Shown here in pieces: positions 1 to 6,705 of a stretch of DNA of 13,168 nucleotides (the first letter of the stretch is position 1; each line of letters begins with the position of its first letter). This stretch comes from an uncultured Actinomycetes bacterium (GTDB taxonomy: Bacteria > Actinomycetota > Acidimicrobiia > Acidimicrobiales > Microtrichaceae): contig CAJANQ010000427.1 of the NCBI GenBank assembly GCA_903941145.1, forward strand, positions 1 through 13,168, written 5' to 3'. The translations under genes and the position numbers were made by a program. The notes beneath the pieces are model-generated. The model had not been told where the DNA came from and did no database searches. It was given only the letters and a program-made list of their open reading frames with translations.

Positions 1-1
1 A

Positions 2-115
2 CGGTTCACCTGGACCCGGCCCGACGGCACCGTCCTCCGGTCACAACGCCAGACCGACCGGCCACCGCCTTCCAACGCCCCGCCGCCACCGGGGCACCCA
101 CCGCCCCGCGAGTAG
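2..115 (+). CDS. C-terminal end of a probable DUF222/HNH endonuclease-like protein (5' partial)
   Basis: An open frame enters from the left edge, encodes 37 residues and stops at TAG 113-115. The visible piece begins RFTWTRPDGTVLRSQ and ends in a proline-rich tail. The aromatic-Thr-Trp-x-x-Pro-Asp-Gly-Thr pattern resembles the extreme C-terminus of actinobacterial DUF222/HNH proteins, in which a short TRPDG-type segment follows the zinc-binding HNH domain and precedes a disordered tail. The HNH motif itself would lie outside the window, so this is recognition from a short signature only. These proteins are often multicopy in actinomycetes and are usually only predicted nucleases. The gene converges on the membrane-protein gene ending at 141. 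The other two plus-strand frames give less family-like peptides, but 37 residues is little evidence and this could be chance. Confidence 0.45.
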   Translation, partial: RFTWTRPDGTVLRSQRQTDRPPPSNAPPPPGHPPPRE

Positions 116-124
116 CAGCCAGGT

Positions 125-144
125 AGGCGTCAGAGAGGCGTCAG
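125..144. repeat. Short direct repeat at convergent gene ends
   Basis: AGGCGTCAG occurs twice (125-133 and 136-144), 11 nt apart. The second copy contains the TGA stop of the membrane-protein gene. Probably a small local duplication; no terminator hairpin is visible here. Confidence 0.5.
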
Positions 145-923
145 GCGGTGGCCGGCTCTGGCTGTTCCGCGCGCACCAGGTCGTGGAGCTCTTGCCAGTA
201 GGGCGAGCGTTCTGTCGCGCCCGAGGGGTTGGACACCAGGAACCCGGCGAACAGCGCCGTGACGCCGACTGCCAACCAGATGCCGAAGTCGACCATCGTG
301 TCGCCGGTGCTGAACAGCGCGCCGCCAGTGCCCAGGATGACCGTGCCGACGGCGATGAGGACGTTGGTGAGGGCGAGCCGGCCCGGTGTGATGCCGCCCC
401 GGACGACCGTGTTCGCCTGGGTGCGCCTGAGCTGCAGCAGCTTGACGGCCGACCACACTGCGCCGCCGATCAGCACGACGGACGCCACTCCGGAGCCCAC
501 GGCCGCCATGACCCGGGGCGCCACGCCGAACACCTCTTTGCCGGACGGGATGCCAGGCACGTCGAGCGACGCCTTGATGGGTGCCGTCAAGACCACGCCG
601 GCGCAGAACGCCGCGGTCAGGTTGAGCGCCCGCCGTGTGCGGTCACCTCGCCGCTCCCCGCCCAGCAGGTAGACGGTGCCGAGGGCCAGGTACGGCACGT
701 TGAGGATGGCGCCGAACAGGTAGAAGTAGCGGAAGGTGAACGGGCCCCAGCCGATCCCGGCCGCAAGGAAGTAGGCCAGGGACGCGAGGGCGAACATCGC
801 CATCGAGAGCGTCCACGCCAGCTCGTGGGCGCGTCGGCGTCGGCGGTAGCGCTCAAGGGTCGAGAGGCAGAAGGCCGTCGACATGAGGGTCGCAACGGCT
901 CCGGCGGCAGCGGCGGCGGACAC
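141..923 (-). CDS. Seven-helix membrane protein of unknown function, divergent from rex
   Basis: I do not recognise a named family. From the GTG at 923-921 the product is 260 residues with about seven hydrophobic segments (around 3-22, 36-56, 67-88, 101-118, 136-160, 182-203 and 210-231), no signal peptidase site and a polar C-terminal tail. A basic stretch, RYRRRRR (25-31), after helix 1 should face the cytoplasm by the positive-inside rule. The GTG start is preferred because it completes the first helix. The ATG at 884-882 would remove half of it, and neither start has a convincing Shine-Dalgarno sequence. The frame stays open much further upstream (to 1820), but that part is the antisense of rex. 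The gene is transcribed away from rex across a 108-nt spacer holding a Rex-like half-site, so shared redox control is possible. No catalytic or haem-ligand pattern is evident. The reading frame is well supported; the function is unknown. Confidence 0.8.
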   Translation of the reverse strand: MSAAAAAGAVATLMSTAFCLSTLERYRRRRRAHELAWTLSMAMFALASLAYFLAAGIGWGPFTFRYFYLFGAILNVPYLALGTVYLLGGERRGDRTRRALNLTAAFCAGVVLTAPIKASLDVPGIPSGKEVFGVAPRVMAAVGSGVASVVLIGGAVWSAVKLLQLRRTQANTVVRGGITPGRLALTNVLIAVGTVILGTGGALFSTGDTMVDFGIWLAVGVTALFAGFLVSNPSGATERSPYWQELHDLVRAEQPEPATA

Positions 924-993
924 AGGGACAGCATGGTCGGACCGGCGCCGTGCGGCCAATGCGCGCCCAGCACCGGCACCCTCGCTCGCCGAC

Positions 994-1014
994 TTTGTGA
1001 ACTCGTGAACGTTC
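994..1014 (+). promoter_or_regulatory. Candidate degenerate Rex operator upstream of rex
   Basis: The sequence TTTGTGAAC (994-1002) is a perfect left half of the Rex operator (family consensus about TTGTGAANNNNTTCACAA). The right half is poor: where TTCACAA is expected the sequence reads TGAACGT. The hexamer GTGAAC occurs twice as a direct repeat (997-1002 and 1005-1010). Rex autoregulates rex-hemACD in Streptomyces coelicolor through a site upstream of rex, so the position fits. Because only one half matches, binding may be weak or the site may be non-functional. Confidence 0.45.
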
Positions 1015-1031
1015 CCGGTACCTTCCCGGAC
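995..1031 (+). promoter_or_regulatory. Predicted rex operon promoter, leaderless type
   Basis: A -35-like TTGTGA (995-1000) is followed after 18 nt by a -10-like TACCTT (1019-1024, TANNNT type). Seven bases later comes the GTG at 1032 chosen as the rex start. That spacing puts the predicted transcription start on or next to the start codon, and there is no Shine-Dalgarno sequence before it, so a leaderless mRNA is likely. The -35 element lies inside the Rex-like half-site, which would allow repression by occlusion. The promoter is inferred from sequence only. Confidence 0.45.
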
Positions 1032-1718
1032 GTGGCAGAGCAGCGTCGTCGGAACATTCCTGACGCCACCGTGGCGCGGCTGCCCATCTACCACCGGTGC
1101 CTGCTCGACCTGCAGACCGCCGGCAGGGACACGGTCTCGTCGGAGCAGCTCGCCGAGGCGGCCGGCGTGAACGCTGCCAAGGTGCGCAAGGACCTCTCGT
1201 ACTTCGGCTCCTACGGCACCCGTGGCGTCGGCTACGAGGTCGACCGGCTCCTCGTCGAGGTGCGCCGCGAGCTGGGCCTGACCCACGACTGGCCGTGCGT
1301 CATCGTCGGCGCCGGCAACCTGGGCTCCGCCCTCGCCAAGTTCGCCGGCTTCCGCGAGCGCGGCTTCACGATCGTGGGCGTCGTCGACGTCGCCAGCGGG
1401 ACCGTGGGCCGCAAGCTGGGCGGCCTGGTCGTCCAGCACGAGTCCGACCTGCCCCAGATCGTTCGGGACCACGGCGTCTCCATCGGAGTGGTCGCCACCC
1501 CGCCCGCCGCGGCGCAGGGTGCCGCCGACACGCTCGTGGCGGCCGGGGTGACCTCCATCCTGAACTTCGCCCCGATCGTCCTGGACGTGCCCGCCAACGT
1601 GGTGGTCCGGCAGGTCGACCTGGCTGTCGAGCTGCAGATCCTGGCCTTCCACGAGGAGCGCCGCGAGGCCGCGCCCGTCCGTCGGGCCCCGGCCCGTCGC
1701 CGGGTCTCTTCGTCGTGA
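1032..1718 (+). CDS. rex: Redox-sensing transcriptional repressor Rex
   Basis: Rex senses the NADH/NAD+ ratio and represses respiratory, fermentative or tetrapyrrole genes; high NADH releases it from DNA. From GTG 1032 the product is 228 residues, normal for the family. The N-terminal winged helix (about 8-75) carries the diagnostic string NAAKVRKDLSYFGSYGTRG (47-65). A Rossmann NADH-binding fold follows with VIVGAGNLGSALA (90-102) and an acidic residue after strand 2 (D119). The C-terminal helix VDLAVELQILAFHEE is the family's domain-swapping dimer helix. The frame is open for 280 codons upstream, but that part is low-complexity antisense of the divergent gene. GTG 1005 is also in frame but lies inside the putative operator. 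The gene heads the haem operon as in Streptomyces rex-hemACD, and its stop overlaps the next start (GTGA, 1715-1718). Identity is near certain; the start is likely. Confidence 0.96.
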   Translation: MAEQRRRNIPDATVARLPIYHRCLLDLQTAGRDTVSSEQLAEAAGVNAAKVRKDLSYFGSYGTRGVGYEVDRLLVEVRRELGLTHDWPCVIVGAGNLGSALAKFAGFRERGFTIVGVVDVASGTVGRKLGGLVVQHESDLPQIVRDHGVSIGVVATPPAAAQGAADTLVAAGVTSILNFAPIVLDVPANVVVRQVDLAVELQILAFHEERREAAPVRRAPARRRVSSS

Positions 1719-2377
1719 CCCTGGTCCTGTCCTGGAACGTCGACGGCCGGCGCTGCGTGGTCGTCGGTGGAGGGACGGTCGGCACCCGACGGGCCCGCGA
1801 CCTGGTCGGTGCCGGAGCACGGGTCACGGTCGTCGCCCCCGACGTCACCGACGAGCTGGTCGAACTGGCCGACCTTGCGGGCTCCGGCGCGCTGGAGCTC
1901 GAGCAGGTCCCTGCGACCCGCGACGTGCTGGAGCGGGTGTTCCCCGGAGCCGCCCTGGTGGTGGTCGCGACCGACCGCACCGAGGTCAACGAGCTGGCGG
2001 CCGCGGTGGCCCGCGAGCACGGTGTGCTGGTCAACCGGGCCGACGACGCGCCTGCCGGTGACGTGACATGGACCACACCGGTGCGGCGCGGCCCCGTGCA
2101 CGTCTCGGTGTCCACTGGGGGCCAGGCCCCTTCAGTGGCGCGGTTCGTCGCCCAGCAGCTCGACGAGGGGCTGGACGGCCTCCTGGGGCTCGACGAGCAG
2201 CAGTTGACCGCCCTGGTTCGGGTGGTCGGAGAGGTGCGTCGTAGTCTGCGGAACGACGGGCGTCGACCCGCCCCGGTCGATTGGCGGTCGGAGCAGGCGG
2301 CGACCATCCTTGAGGCCGTCCGTGCTGGTCGGACGGCACTAGCGAAGGAGCGCCTGCAGGCGTGGCAGTCGTCGTAG
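1715..2377 (+). CDS. Precorrin-2 dehydrogenase / sirohydrochlorin ferrochelatase-like protein (CysG N-terminal/Met8 type)
   Basis: This family oxidises precorrin-2 to sirohydrochlorin with NAD+, and some members also insert Fe2+ to give sirohaem. The 220-residue product starts at GTG 1715, overlapping the rex stop by 4 nt. It has an N-terminal Rossmann fold with CVVVGGGTVGTRRA (14-27), then the dimerisation/active-site segment: VNRADDAP (106-113), where D110 aligns with catalytic Asp104 of E. coli CysG, and HVSVSTGGQAPSVARF (129-144), which matches the MVAVSSGGTSPVLARL-type motif of CysG. A helical C-terminal domain follows. No methyltransferase domain is attached; that activity is encoded by the CobA part of the fusion at 4537-5988. 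Dehydrogenase activity is well supported. Chelatase activity cannot be judged from sequence. Its placement between rex and hemA ties sirohaem synthesis to the haem operon. Confidence 0.9.
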   Translation: MTLVLSWNVDGRRCVVVGGGTVGTRRARDLVGAGARVTVVAPDVTDELVELADLAGSGALELEQVPATRDVLERVFPGAALVVVATDRTEVNELAAAVAREHGVLVNRADDAPAGDVTWTTPVRRGPVHVSVSTGGQAPSVARFVAQQLDEGLDGLLGLDEQQLTALVRVVGEVRRSLRNDGRRPAPVDWRSEQAATILEAVRAGRTALAKERLQAWQSS

Positions 2378-3642
2378 TCGGAGCGAACCATCGAACGGCA
2401 CCTCTCGAGCTCCTCGAGCGGATGGCTGTCGACGCGGAACGCATGCCGAAGCTCCTCCACGGCCTCGACGCCGGAGAGCACTCGTCCGAGGTGGCGGTGC
2501 TGGCGACCTGCAACCGCACCGAGGTGTACCTGATCGCCGAGCGCTTCCACGGCACCTACGACGAGGTCCGCGACTTCTTCGCCGACCTCACCTACCTGCC
2601 GCCCGAGCACTTCGCCGACAACCTCTACGTCCACTACGACGAGGCCGCAGTCCGCCACCTGTTCGAGGTCGTCGCCGGGCTCGACTCCGCAGTGCCGGGC
2701 GAGCACGAGATCCACGGCCAGGTCCGCAGCGCGTGGGAGCTGGCCATGGCCGAGGGCACGGCCCGACGTGGCTTGAACCTGCTGTTCCGCCATGCGGTCG
2801 AGGTGGGCAAGCGGGCCCGCTCCGAGACCCGCATCGGCCACGGCATTACCTCGGTGTCCCAGGCGTCGGTCCTCCTTGCCGCCGACCACCTCGGCTCGCT
2901 CCACGACCGTTCGGTCATGGTTGTGGGTGCCGGTTCGGTCGGCCGGGCCGTGGCCTCGTTCCTCGCCGACGCCGGCGTGGGGTCGCTCGTCGTGGCCAAC
3001 CGTTCGCTCGACTCGGCCGAGGCGCTCGTCGAGCAGACCCGCCTCCGGGCGCCCGAGACCGTGGCCCGGGCCGTCGGCCTCGACGCAGTGACCGACGAGC
3101 TCGTCGGCTGCGACGTCGTCATCTCGGCCACCGACGCACCCGACCCGGTGATCGACCTGCACTCCGTGGCCTCCACGCTCGACCGCCGCACGTCGCCGCT
3201 GCTGGTCGTGGACGTGGCCATGCCCCGTGACGTCGACCCCCGGGTCGCCCTGCTCGAGGGCGTCGACCTGCTCGACATGGACTCCGTCGCGGCGTTCACC
3301 GAGGCCTCCAAGGCCGAGCGGGCCCGTGAGGTCGTCGCGGTGCAGGCCATCGTCGACGAGGAGATCGCCCGCTTCGAGGCCGCTGCCTCGGCCCGTGAGG
3401 TCGCGCCGGTCATCGGGTCGTTGCACGACCTCGCCGAGCAGCTCCGGGCCGCCGAGCTCGACCGGTTCGGCGCCAAGCTCGCCGGTCTGGACCCCGCCGA
3501 CCGCGAGGTCGTCGAGGCGCTCACCCGCGGCCTGGTGGCCAAGCTCCTGCACGGGCCCTCGGTCCGGCTCAAGGACGCGGCGGGCACGGCACAGGGCGAC
3601 CGGCTCGCGGACTCCATCCGCGACCTGTTCGACCTTCCCTGA
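2362..3642 (+). CDS. hemA: Glutamyl-tRNA reductase
   Basis: HemA reduces glutamyl-tRNA(Glu) to glutamate-1-semialdehyde with NADPH, the first committed step of C5 tetrapyrrole synthesis, in the cytoplasm. The product is 426 residues, a normal length. The catalytic domain has NHRTAPLELLER (9-20) and LATCNRTEVYL with nucleophile Cys50, the same position as in E. coli HemA. The family segment GEHEIHGQVRSAW is followed by an NADPH Rossmann motif, VMVVGAGSVGRAV (185-197), and a C-terminal dimerisation domain. The start is GTG 2362, with GAAGGAG (2344-2350) 11 nt upstream inside the preceding gene; the two genes overlap by 16 nt, implying translational coupling. HemL, which uses its unstable product, is encoded further down the same run. 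In Streptomyces, hemA lies in the Rex-regulated rex-hemACD operon, so similar control is expected here. Confidence 0.97.
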   Translation: MAVVVVGANHRTAPLELLERMAVDAERMPKLLHGLDAGEHSSEVAVLATCNRTEVYLIAERFHGTYDEVRDFFADLTYLPPEHFADNLYVHYDEAAVRHLFEVVAGLDSAVPGEHEIHGQVRSAWELAMAEGTARRGLNLLFRHAVEVGKRARSETRIGHGITSVSQASVLLAADHLGSLHDRSVMVVGAGSVGRAVASFLADAGVGSLVVANRSLDSAEALVEQTRLRAPETVARAVGLDAVTDELVGCDVVISATDAPDPVIDLHSVASTLDRRTSPLLVVDVAMPRDVDPRVALLEGVDLLDMDSVAAFTEASKAERAREVVAVQAIVDEEIARFEAAASAREVAPVIGSLHDLAEQLRAAELDRFGAKLAGLDPADREVVEALTRGLVAKLLHGPSVRLKDAAGTAQGDRLADSIRDLFDLP

Positions 3643-3652
3643 GGCACCGGTC

Positions 3653-4540
3653 ATGACCGTCCGGCTGGCCACTCGCGAGTCGCCGCTGGCCCGCTGGCAG
3701 GCCGAGCACACGGCGGACCTCCTGCGTGCCGCGCACCCAGGGCTAGAGGTCGAGCTGGTCCCGATGACGACCGAGGGCGACCGCCGCACCGACGTCCCGC
3801 TGTCGGAGATCGGCGGAAAGGGGGTCTTCGTCAAGGAGGTCTCGGCCGCCGTCCTCGACGGCCGCGCGGACGTAGCCGTGCACTCCGCCAAGGACCTCCC
3901 GGCGCTGACTGCCGAGGGCCTGGTACTCGCTGCGGTCCCGGCCCGCGGTGACGCCCGCGACGCCCTGGTCGGCTGCCGCCTGCAGGACCTGCCGACCGAC
4001 GGCGTCGTGGCCACCGGGTCGGCCCGCCGCCGCGCCCAGCTGGCCCGTCTCCGCCCGGACCTCCGGTTCCAGGACCTGCGCGGCAACATGGCGACTCGCC
4101 TGGCCCAGGCCGACTCGGTCGACGCGATCGTGGTCGCCGCCGTCGCGCTGGAGCGGCTCGGACTGGCCGACCGGCTCACCGACGTCCTGCCCGTCGGGCT
4201 CATGGTCCCGCAGGTCGGCCAGGGCGCGTTGGCGCTCGAGTGCCGCACCGACGACACCGCGACCTGTGAGCTGCTCGCCGCGCTGGAGGACCCGGCCGAC
4301 CGTCGCCGGGTCGACGCCGAGCGGGCGTTCCTGGCCGAGCTGGGTGGCGACTGCACGCTCCCCGCCGGTGCCCATGCCCTCCCCGGTGCTGCTGGGGACG
4401 GAGACGCGCTGGTGCTCCGGGCGGTGCTGTCCGACGGCGCCGGCCGCACCGAGCAGCACCTGTCGTCCGGCAACGACCCCGACACGCTCGGCCGCGAGGC
4501 CGCCCGGGCGTTGCGCGACCTGCTGGGGCTCGAGCCGTGA
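3653..4540 (+). CDS. hemC: Porphobilinogen deaminase (hydroxymethylbilane synthase)
   Basis: HemC joins four porphobilinogens into hydroxymethylbilane. The 295-residue product has all three domains. Domain 1 begins VRLATRESPLARWQ (3-16) and includes GGKGVFVKEV and AVHSAKDLP, where D81 is the catalytic aspartate equivalent to E. coli D84. Domain 2 contains VATGSARRRAQL, RGNMATRL and VPQVGQGALALE. Domain 3 contains GGDCTLPAGA, where C234 is the expected attachment point for the dipyrromethane cofactor. The ATG at 3653 lies 10 nt after the hemA stop with only a weak GAGG upstream, but the N-terminus aligns exactly with the family. The long in-frame extension upstream to 3227 is out-of-frame hemA sequence and is not part of the gene. 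The gene ends in a GTGA overlap with the next gene. Confidence 0.97.
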   Translation: MTVRLATRESPLARWQAEHTADLLRAAHPGLEVELVPMTTEGDRRTDVPLSEIGGKGVFVKEVSAAVLDGRADVAVHSAKDLPALTAEGLVLAAVPARGDARDALVGCRLQDLPTDGVVATGSARRRAQLARLRPDLRFQDLRGNMATRLAQADSVDAIVVAAVALERLGLADRLTDVLPVGLMVPQVGQGALALECRTDDTATCELLAALEDPADRRRVDAERAFLAELGGDCTLPAGAHALPGAAGDGDALVLRAVLSDGAGRTEQHLSSGNDPDTLGREAARALRDLLGLEP

Positions 4541-5988
4541 CCGTCTACCTGGTGGGCGCGGGGCCCGGCGACCCCGGGCTGCTCACCGTCCGCGCCGCAG
4601 AGCTGCTGGCCAGCGCCGAGGTGGTCGTGCACGACCGGCTGACCCCGGCCGAGCTGCGCGACCTGGCCCCGGCCACCGCCGAGCTGGTCGACGTCGGCAA
4701 GCACCCCGGCGGCCCGGCCGACGCCCAGACCCGGATCAACGAGCTCCTCGTGGAGCTGGGCCGCACCGGCCGGCGCGTCGTCCGGCTCAAGGGCGGTGAC
4801 CCGTTCGTCTTTGCCCGCGGCGCCGAGGAGGCCATGGCGCTCGCCGAGGCCGGGATCGACTTCGAGGTCGTGCCCGGCGTGACGTCGGCCGTCGCCGCAC
4901 CGAGCTCGGCCGGCATCCCGGTGACACTGCGCGGCCACTCGGCCTGGGTCACGGTCGTGACCGGCCACGAGGACCCGGCCAAGGGCGAGCCCGAGGTCGA
5001 CTGGGAGGCCATGGGCGCCCTCGGCGGCACGCTCGTCGTGCTCATGGGCGTGAAGCGCTGGCCCGAGATCTCGGCCCGGCTGGTCGCCGGCGGCCGCGAC
5101 CCGCAGACCCCGGCCGCCGCCGTGCGGTGGGGGAGCCGGCCCGAGCAGCAGACCCTGCGCGGCACGCTCGGCTCGCTCGACCTGTCCGACGTCCGCCCGC
5201 CGGCCACCGTCGTCGTGGGCGAGGTCGCGGCAGTCGACCTGAACTGGTTCGAGTCCCGTCCGCTGTTCGGCCGGACCGTCGTGGTGACCCGCACCGCCGA
5301 GCAGGCCGGCGAGCTGTCCGGTCGCCTCCGCCGTCTGGGTGCCCAGGTGCTCGAGGTCCCGACCATCGCGGTCACCGAGCCCGCCGACGGTGGTGCGGCC
5401 CTGCGCGACGCCGTCGCCCGCGTGGCCGACTACGAGTGGGTCGTGCTGACCTCGCCCAACGGCGCCCGCCGGTTCTGCGCCGAGCTGCGCGACGGCCGCG
5501 ACCTGGCCGGCGTGCGGCTCGCCGCCATCGGCCCCGGCACCGCCGACGTGCTGGCCGAGCACCACCTGGTGTGCGACCTGGTGCCGGAGCGGTTTGTCGC
5601 CGAAGGGCTCCTCGAGGTGTTCCCAGCGCCGTCGGGCCGCAACACGGTCCTGCTGGCCCGGGCCGAGGTGGCCCGCGACGTCCTGCCCGAGGGTCTCGCC
5701 GCGGCCGGCTGGGACGTCGACGTCGTGACCGCCTACCGCACGCAGCCGGCGCAGGTGACGCCTGAGACGGCCGAGCAGGTTGCTGCCGCCGACGCCATCA
5801 CGTTCACGTCGTCGTCGACCGTCACCAACTTCGTCGCCACCGGTGCCCCGGTCCCGCCGGTCGTCGCCGCCATCGGCCCCGTCACGGCGGCGACGGCGCA
5901 GGAGGCCGGGCTCACCGTGACCGTCGAGGCCGGCGTCCACACGCTCGACGGCCTGGTCGACGCGCTCGTCCGGCACTTCGCACGGTGA
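4537..5988 (+). CDS. cobA-hemD: Uroporphyrinogen-III C-methyltransferase / uroporphyrinogen-III synthase fusion
   Basis: This bifunctional protein (483 residues) closes hydroxymethylbilane to uroporphyrinogen III (HemD half) and methylates it to precorrin-2 using SAM (CobA/SUMT half). The SUMT domain (about 1-240) shows VYLVGAGPGDPGLLTVRAA (3-21), VVRLKGGDPFVFARGAEE (81-98), VVPGVTSAVAAPSSAGIPVT (111-130), VTGHED and VVLMGVKRWP. The HemD domain (about 243-483) shows LFGRTVVVTR, WVVLTSPNGARRF, AAIGPGTADVL and a late TFTSSSTVTNF-like segment, the standard order for this divergent family. CobA-HemD fusions are usual in actinomycetes. The GTG start at 4537 overlaps the hemC stop (GTGA). With the precorrin-2 dehydrogenase at 1715 this gives a route to sirohydrochlorin within one operon. 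The fusion joins the last common haem step to the first sirohaem/cobalamin step. Confidence 0.96.
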   Translation: MTVYLVGAGPGDPGLLTVRAAELLASAEVVVHDRLTPAELRDLAPATAELVDVGKHPGGPADAQTRINELLVELGRTGRRVVRLKGGDPFVFARGAEEAMALAEAGIDFEVVPGVTSAVAAPSSAGIPVTLRGHSAWVTVVTGHEDPAKGEPEVDWEAMGALGGTLVVLMGVKRWPEISARLVAGGRDPQTPAAAVRWGSRPEQQTLRGTLGSLDLSDVRPPATVVVGEVAAVDLNWFESRPLFGRTVVVTRTAEQAGELSGRLRRLGAQVLEVPTIAVTEPADGGAALRDAVARVADYEWVVLTSPNGARRFCAELRDGRDLAGVRLAAIGPGTADVLAEHHLVCDLVPERFVAEGLLEVFPAPSGRNTVLLARAEVARDVLPEGLAAAGWDVDVVTAYRTQPAQVTPETAEQVAAADAITFTSSSTVTNFVATGAPVPPVVAAIGPVTAATAQEAGLTVTVEAGVHTLDGLVDALVRHFAR

Positions 5989-5998
5989 GGTGGCAGGA

Positions 5999-6679
5999 AT
6001 GAGCGGGTTCTCGGTCGTCCTCGACTTCGACGGTCTGTTCCTCGACACCGAGTGGTGCGAGTACCGAACGGTCGCCGACGTCTTCACGGCGCACGGGACA
6101 GAGCTCTCGCTCGACCTGTGGCTCACGTTCATCGGGACCACCGACCACCCGCACTGGGCCGACGTGCTCGAAGGGCAGCTCGGTCACGCGATCGACCGGC
6201 CCGAGTGGGTGCCCGCCCGGCGGCTCGCCGCCGTCGAGTGCGCCCGTGAGCTGGAGCTGCTGCCCGGCGTGGGCCTGCTGCTCGACCAGCTCGACGAGGC
6301 CGGCGTCCGCTACGGGGTGGCGTCCTCCTCGCCCGCCGACTGGGTCGAGCTGCACCTGGGGGAGCGGGGGCTGCTGGACCGTCTGGCGACCGTCGTGACC
6401 GGCGACGAGGTCCACCTGACCAAGCCCGACCCTGCGCTGTACCGGATCGCCTGCGAACGGATGGAGGTCGACCCGGCCACCGCAGTGGCGCTCGAGGACT
6501 CGGTCCACGGCGTCACCGCCGCCAAGGCGGCCGGCATGTGGGCGGTCGCGGTGCCCAGCTACCTCACCCAGGCCATGGACTTCTCCCATGCCGACCTGCA
6601 GGTGTCGTCCTGCATGGAGCTCGACGTGCCCCGTCTGGCGGCGCTGGTCGGCGGCCACGGCACCGGGCTGGGCGGGTAG
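5999..6679 (+). CDS. HAD superfamily (subfamily IA) hydrolase, beta-phosphoglucomutase/phosphoglycolate phosphatase-like
   Basis: A 226-residue HAD-IA enzyme. Motif I is VVLDFDGLFLDTE with nucleophile D9 and acid/base D11. A helical cap follows (about 19-80, including FIGTTDHPHW). Motif II is GVASSSPADW, motif III is the lysine in LTKPDPALY, and motif IV is ALEDSVHGVTAAKAAGM, which supplies Mg2+ ligands. All catalytic motifs are intact, so it should be an active phosphatase or phosphomutase; the substrate cannot be told from sequence. The start is ATG 5999, with GAGG (5986-5989) 9 nt upstream. GTG 5990, three codons earlier, is in frame and possible. It lies 10 nt after cobA-hemD and 26 nt before hemB, inside the tetrapyrrole run. 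That may reflect simple co-transcription rather than a pathway role. Confidence 0.88.
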   Translation: MSGFSVVLDFDGLFLDTEWCEYRTVADVFTAHGTELSLDLWLTFIGTTDHPHWADVLEGQLGHAIDRPEWVPARRLAAVECARELELLPGVGLLLDQLDEAGVRYGVASSSPADWVELHLGERGLLDRLATVVTGDEVHLTKPDPALYRIACERMEVDPATAVALEDSVHGVTAAKAAGMWAVAVPSYLTQAMDFSHADLQVSSCMELDVPRLAALVGGHGTGLGG

Positions 6680-6693
6680 CGGGCGCAGGCCCG

Positions 6694-6705
6694 TAGGATT
6701 CCGCC
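6694..6705 (+). promoter_or_regulatory. Possible -10 box (or SD) immediately before hemB
   Basis: TAGGAT (6694-6699) lies 6 nt before the hemB GTG at 6706. It fits a TANNNT -10 box at leaderless-start spacing, and its inner AGGA (6695-6698, 7 nt spacing) also fits a Shine-Dalgarno sequence. No clear -35 element is visible upstream. The 26-nt gap is the largest in the haem run, which makes an internal promoter for hemB-hemL-pgi conceivable. Confidence 0.3.

Noticed and set aside
183..1031. N-terminal extension of the rex frame by about 280 codons
   Set aside because: The extension is the antisense of the membrane-protein gene, has no domain character and would make Rex twice its normal length.
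3227..3652. In-frame extension of hemC upstream into hemA
   Set aside because: The HemC N-terminus aligns at ATG 3653, and the upstream part is an alternative frame of hemA.
1366..6141. A 1591-codon open frame on the minus strand
   Set aside because: It lies opposite rex, hemA, hemC and cobA-hemD, all of which have intact family motifs. The translation is low-complexity Arg/Ala/Gly/Asp-rich sequence without domains, typical of antisense frames in GC-rich DNA.
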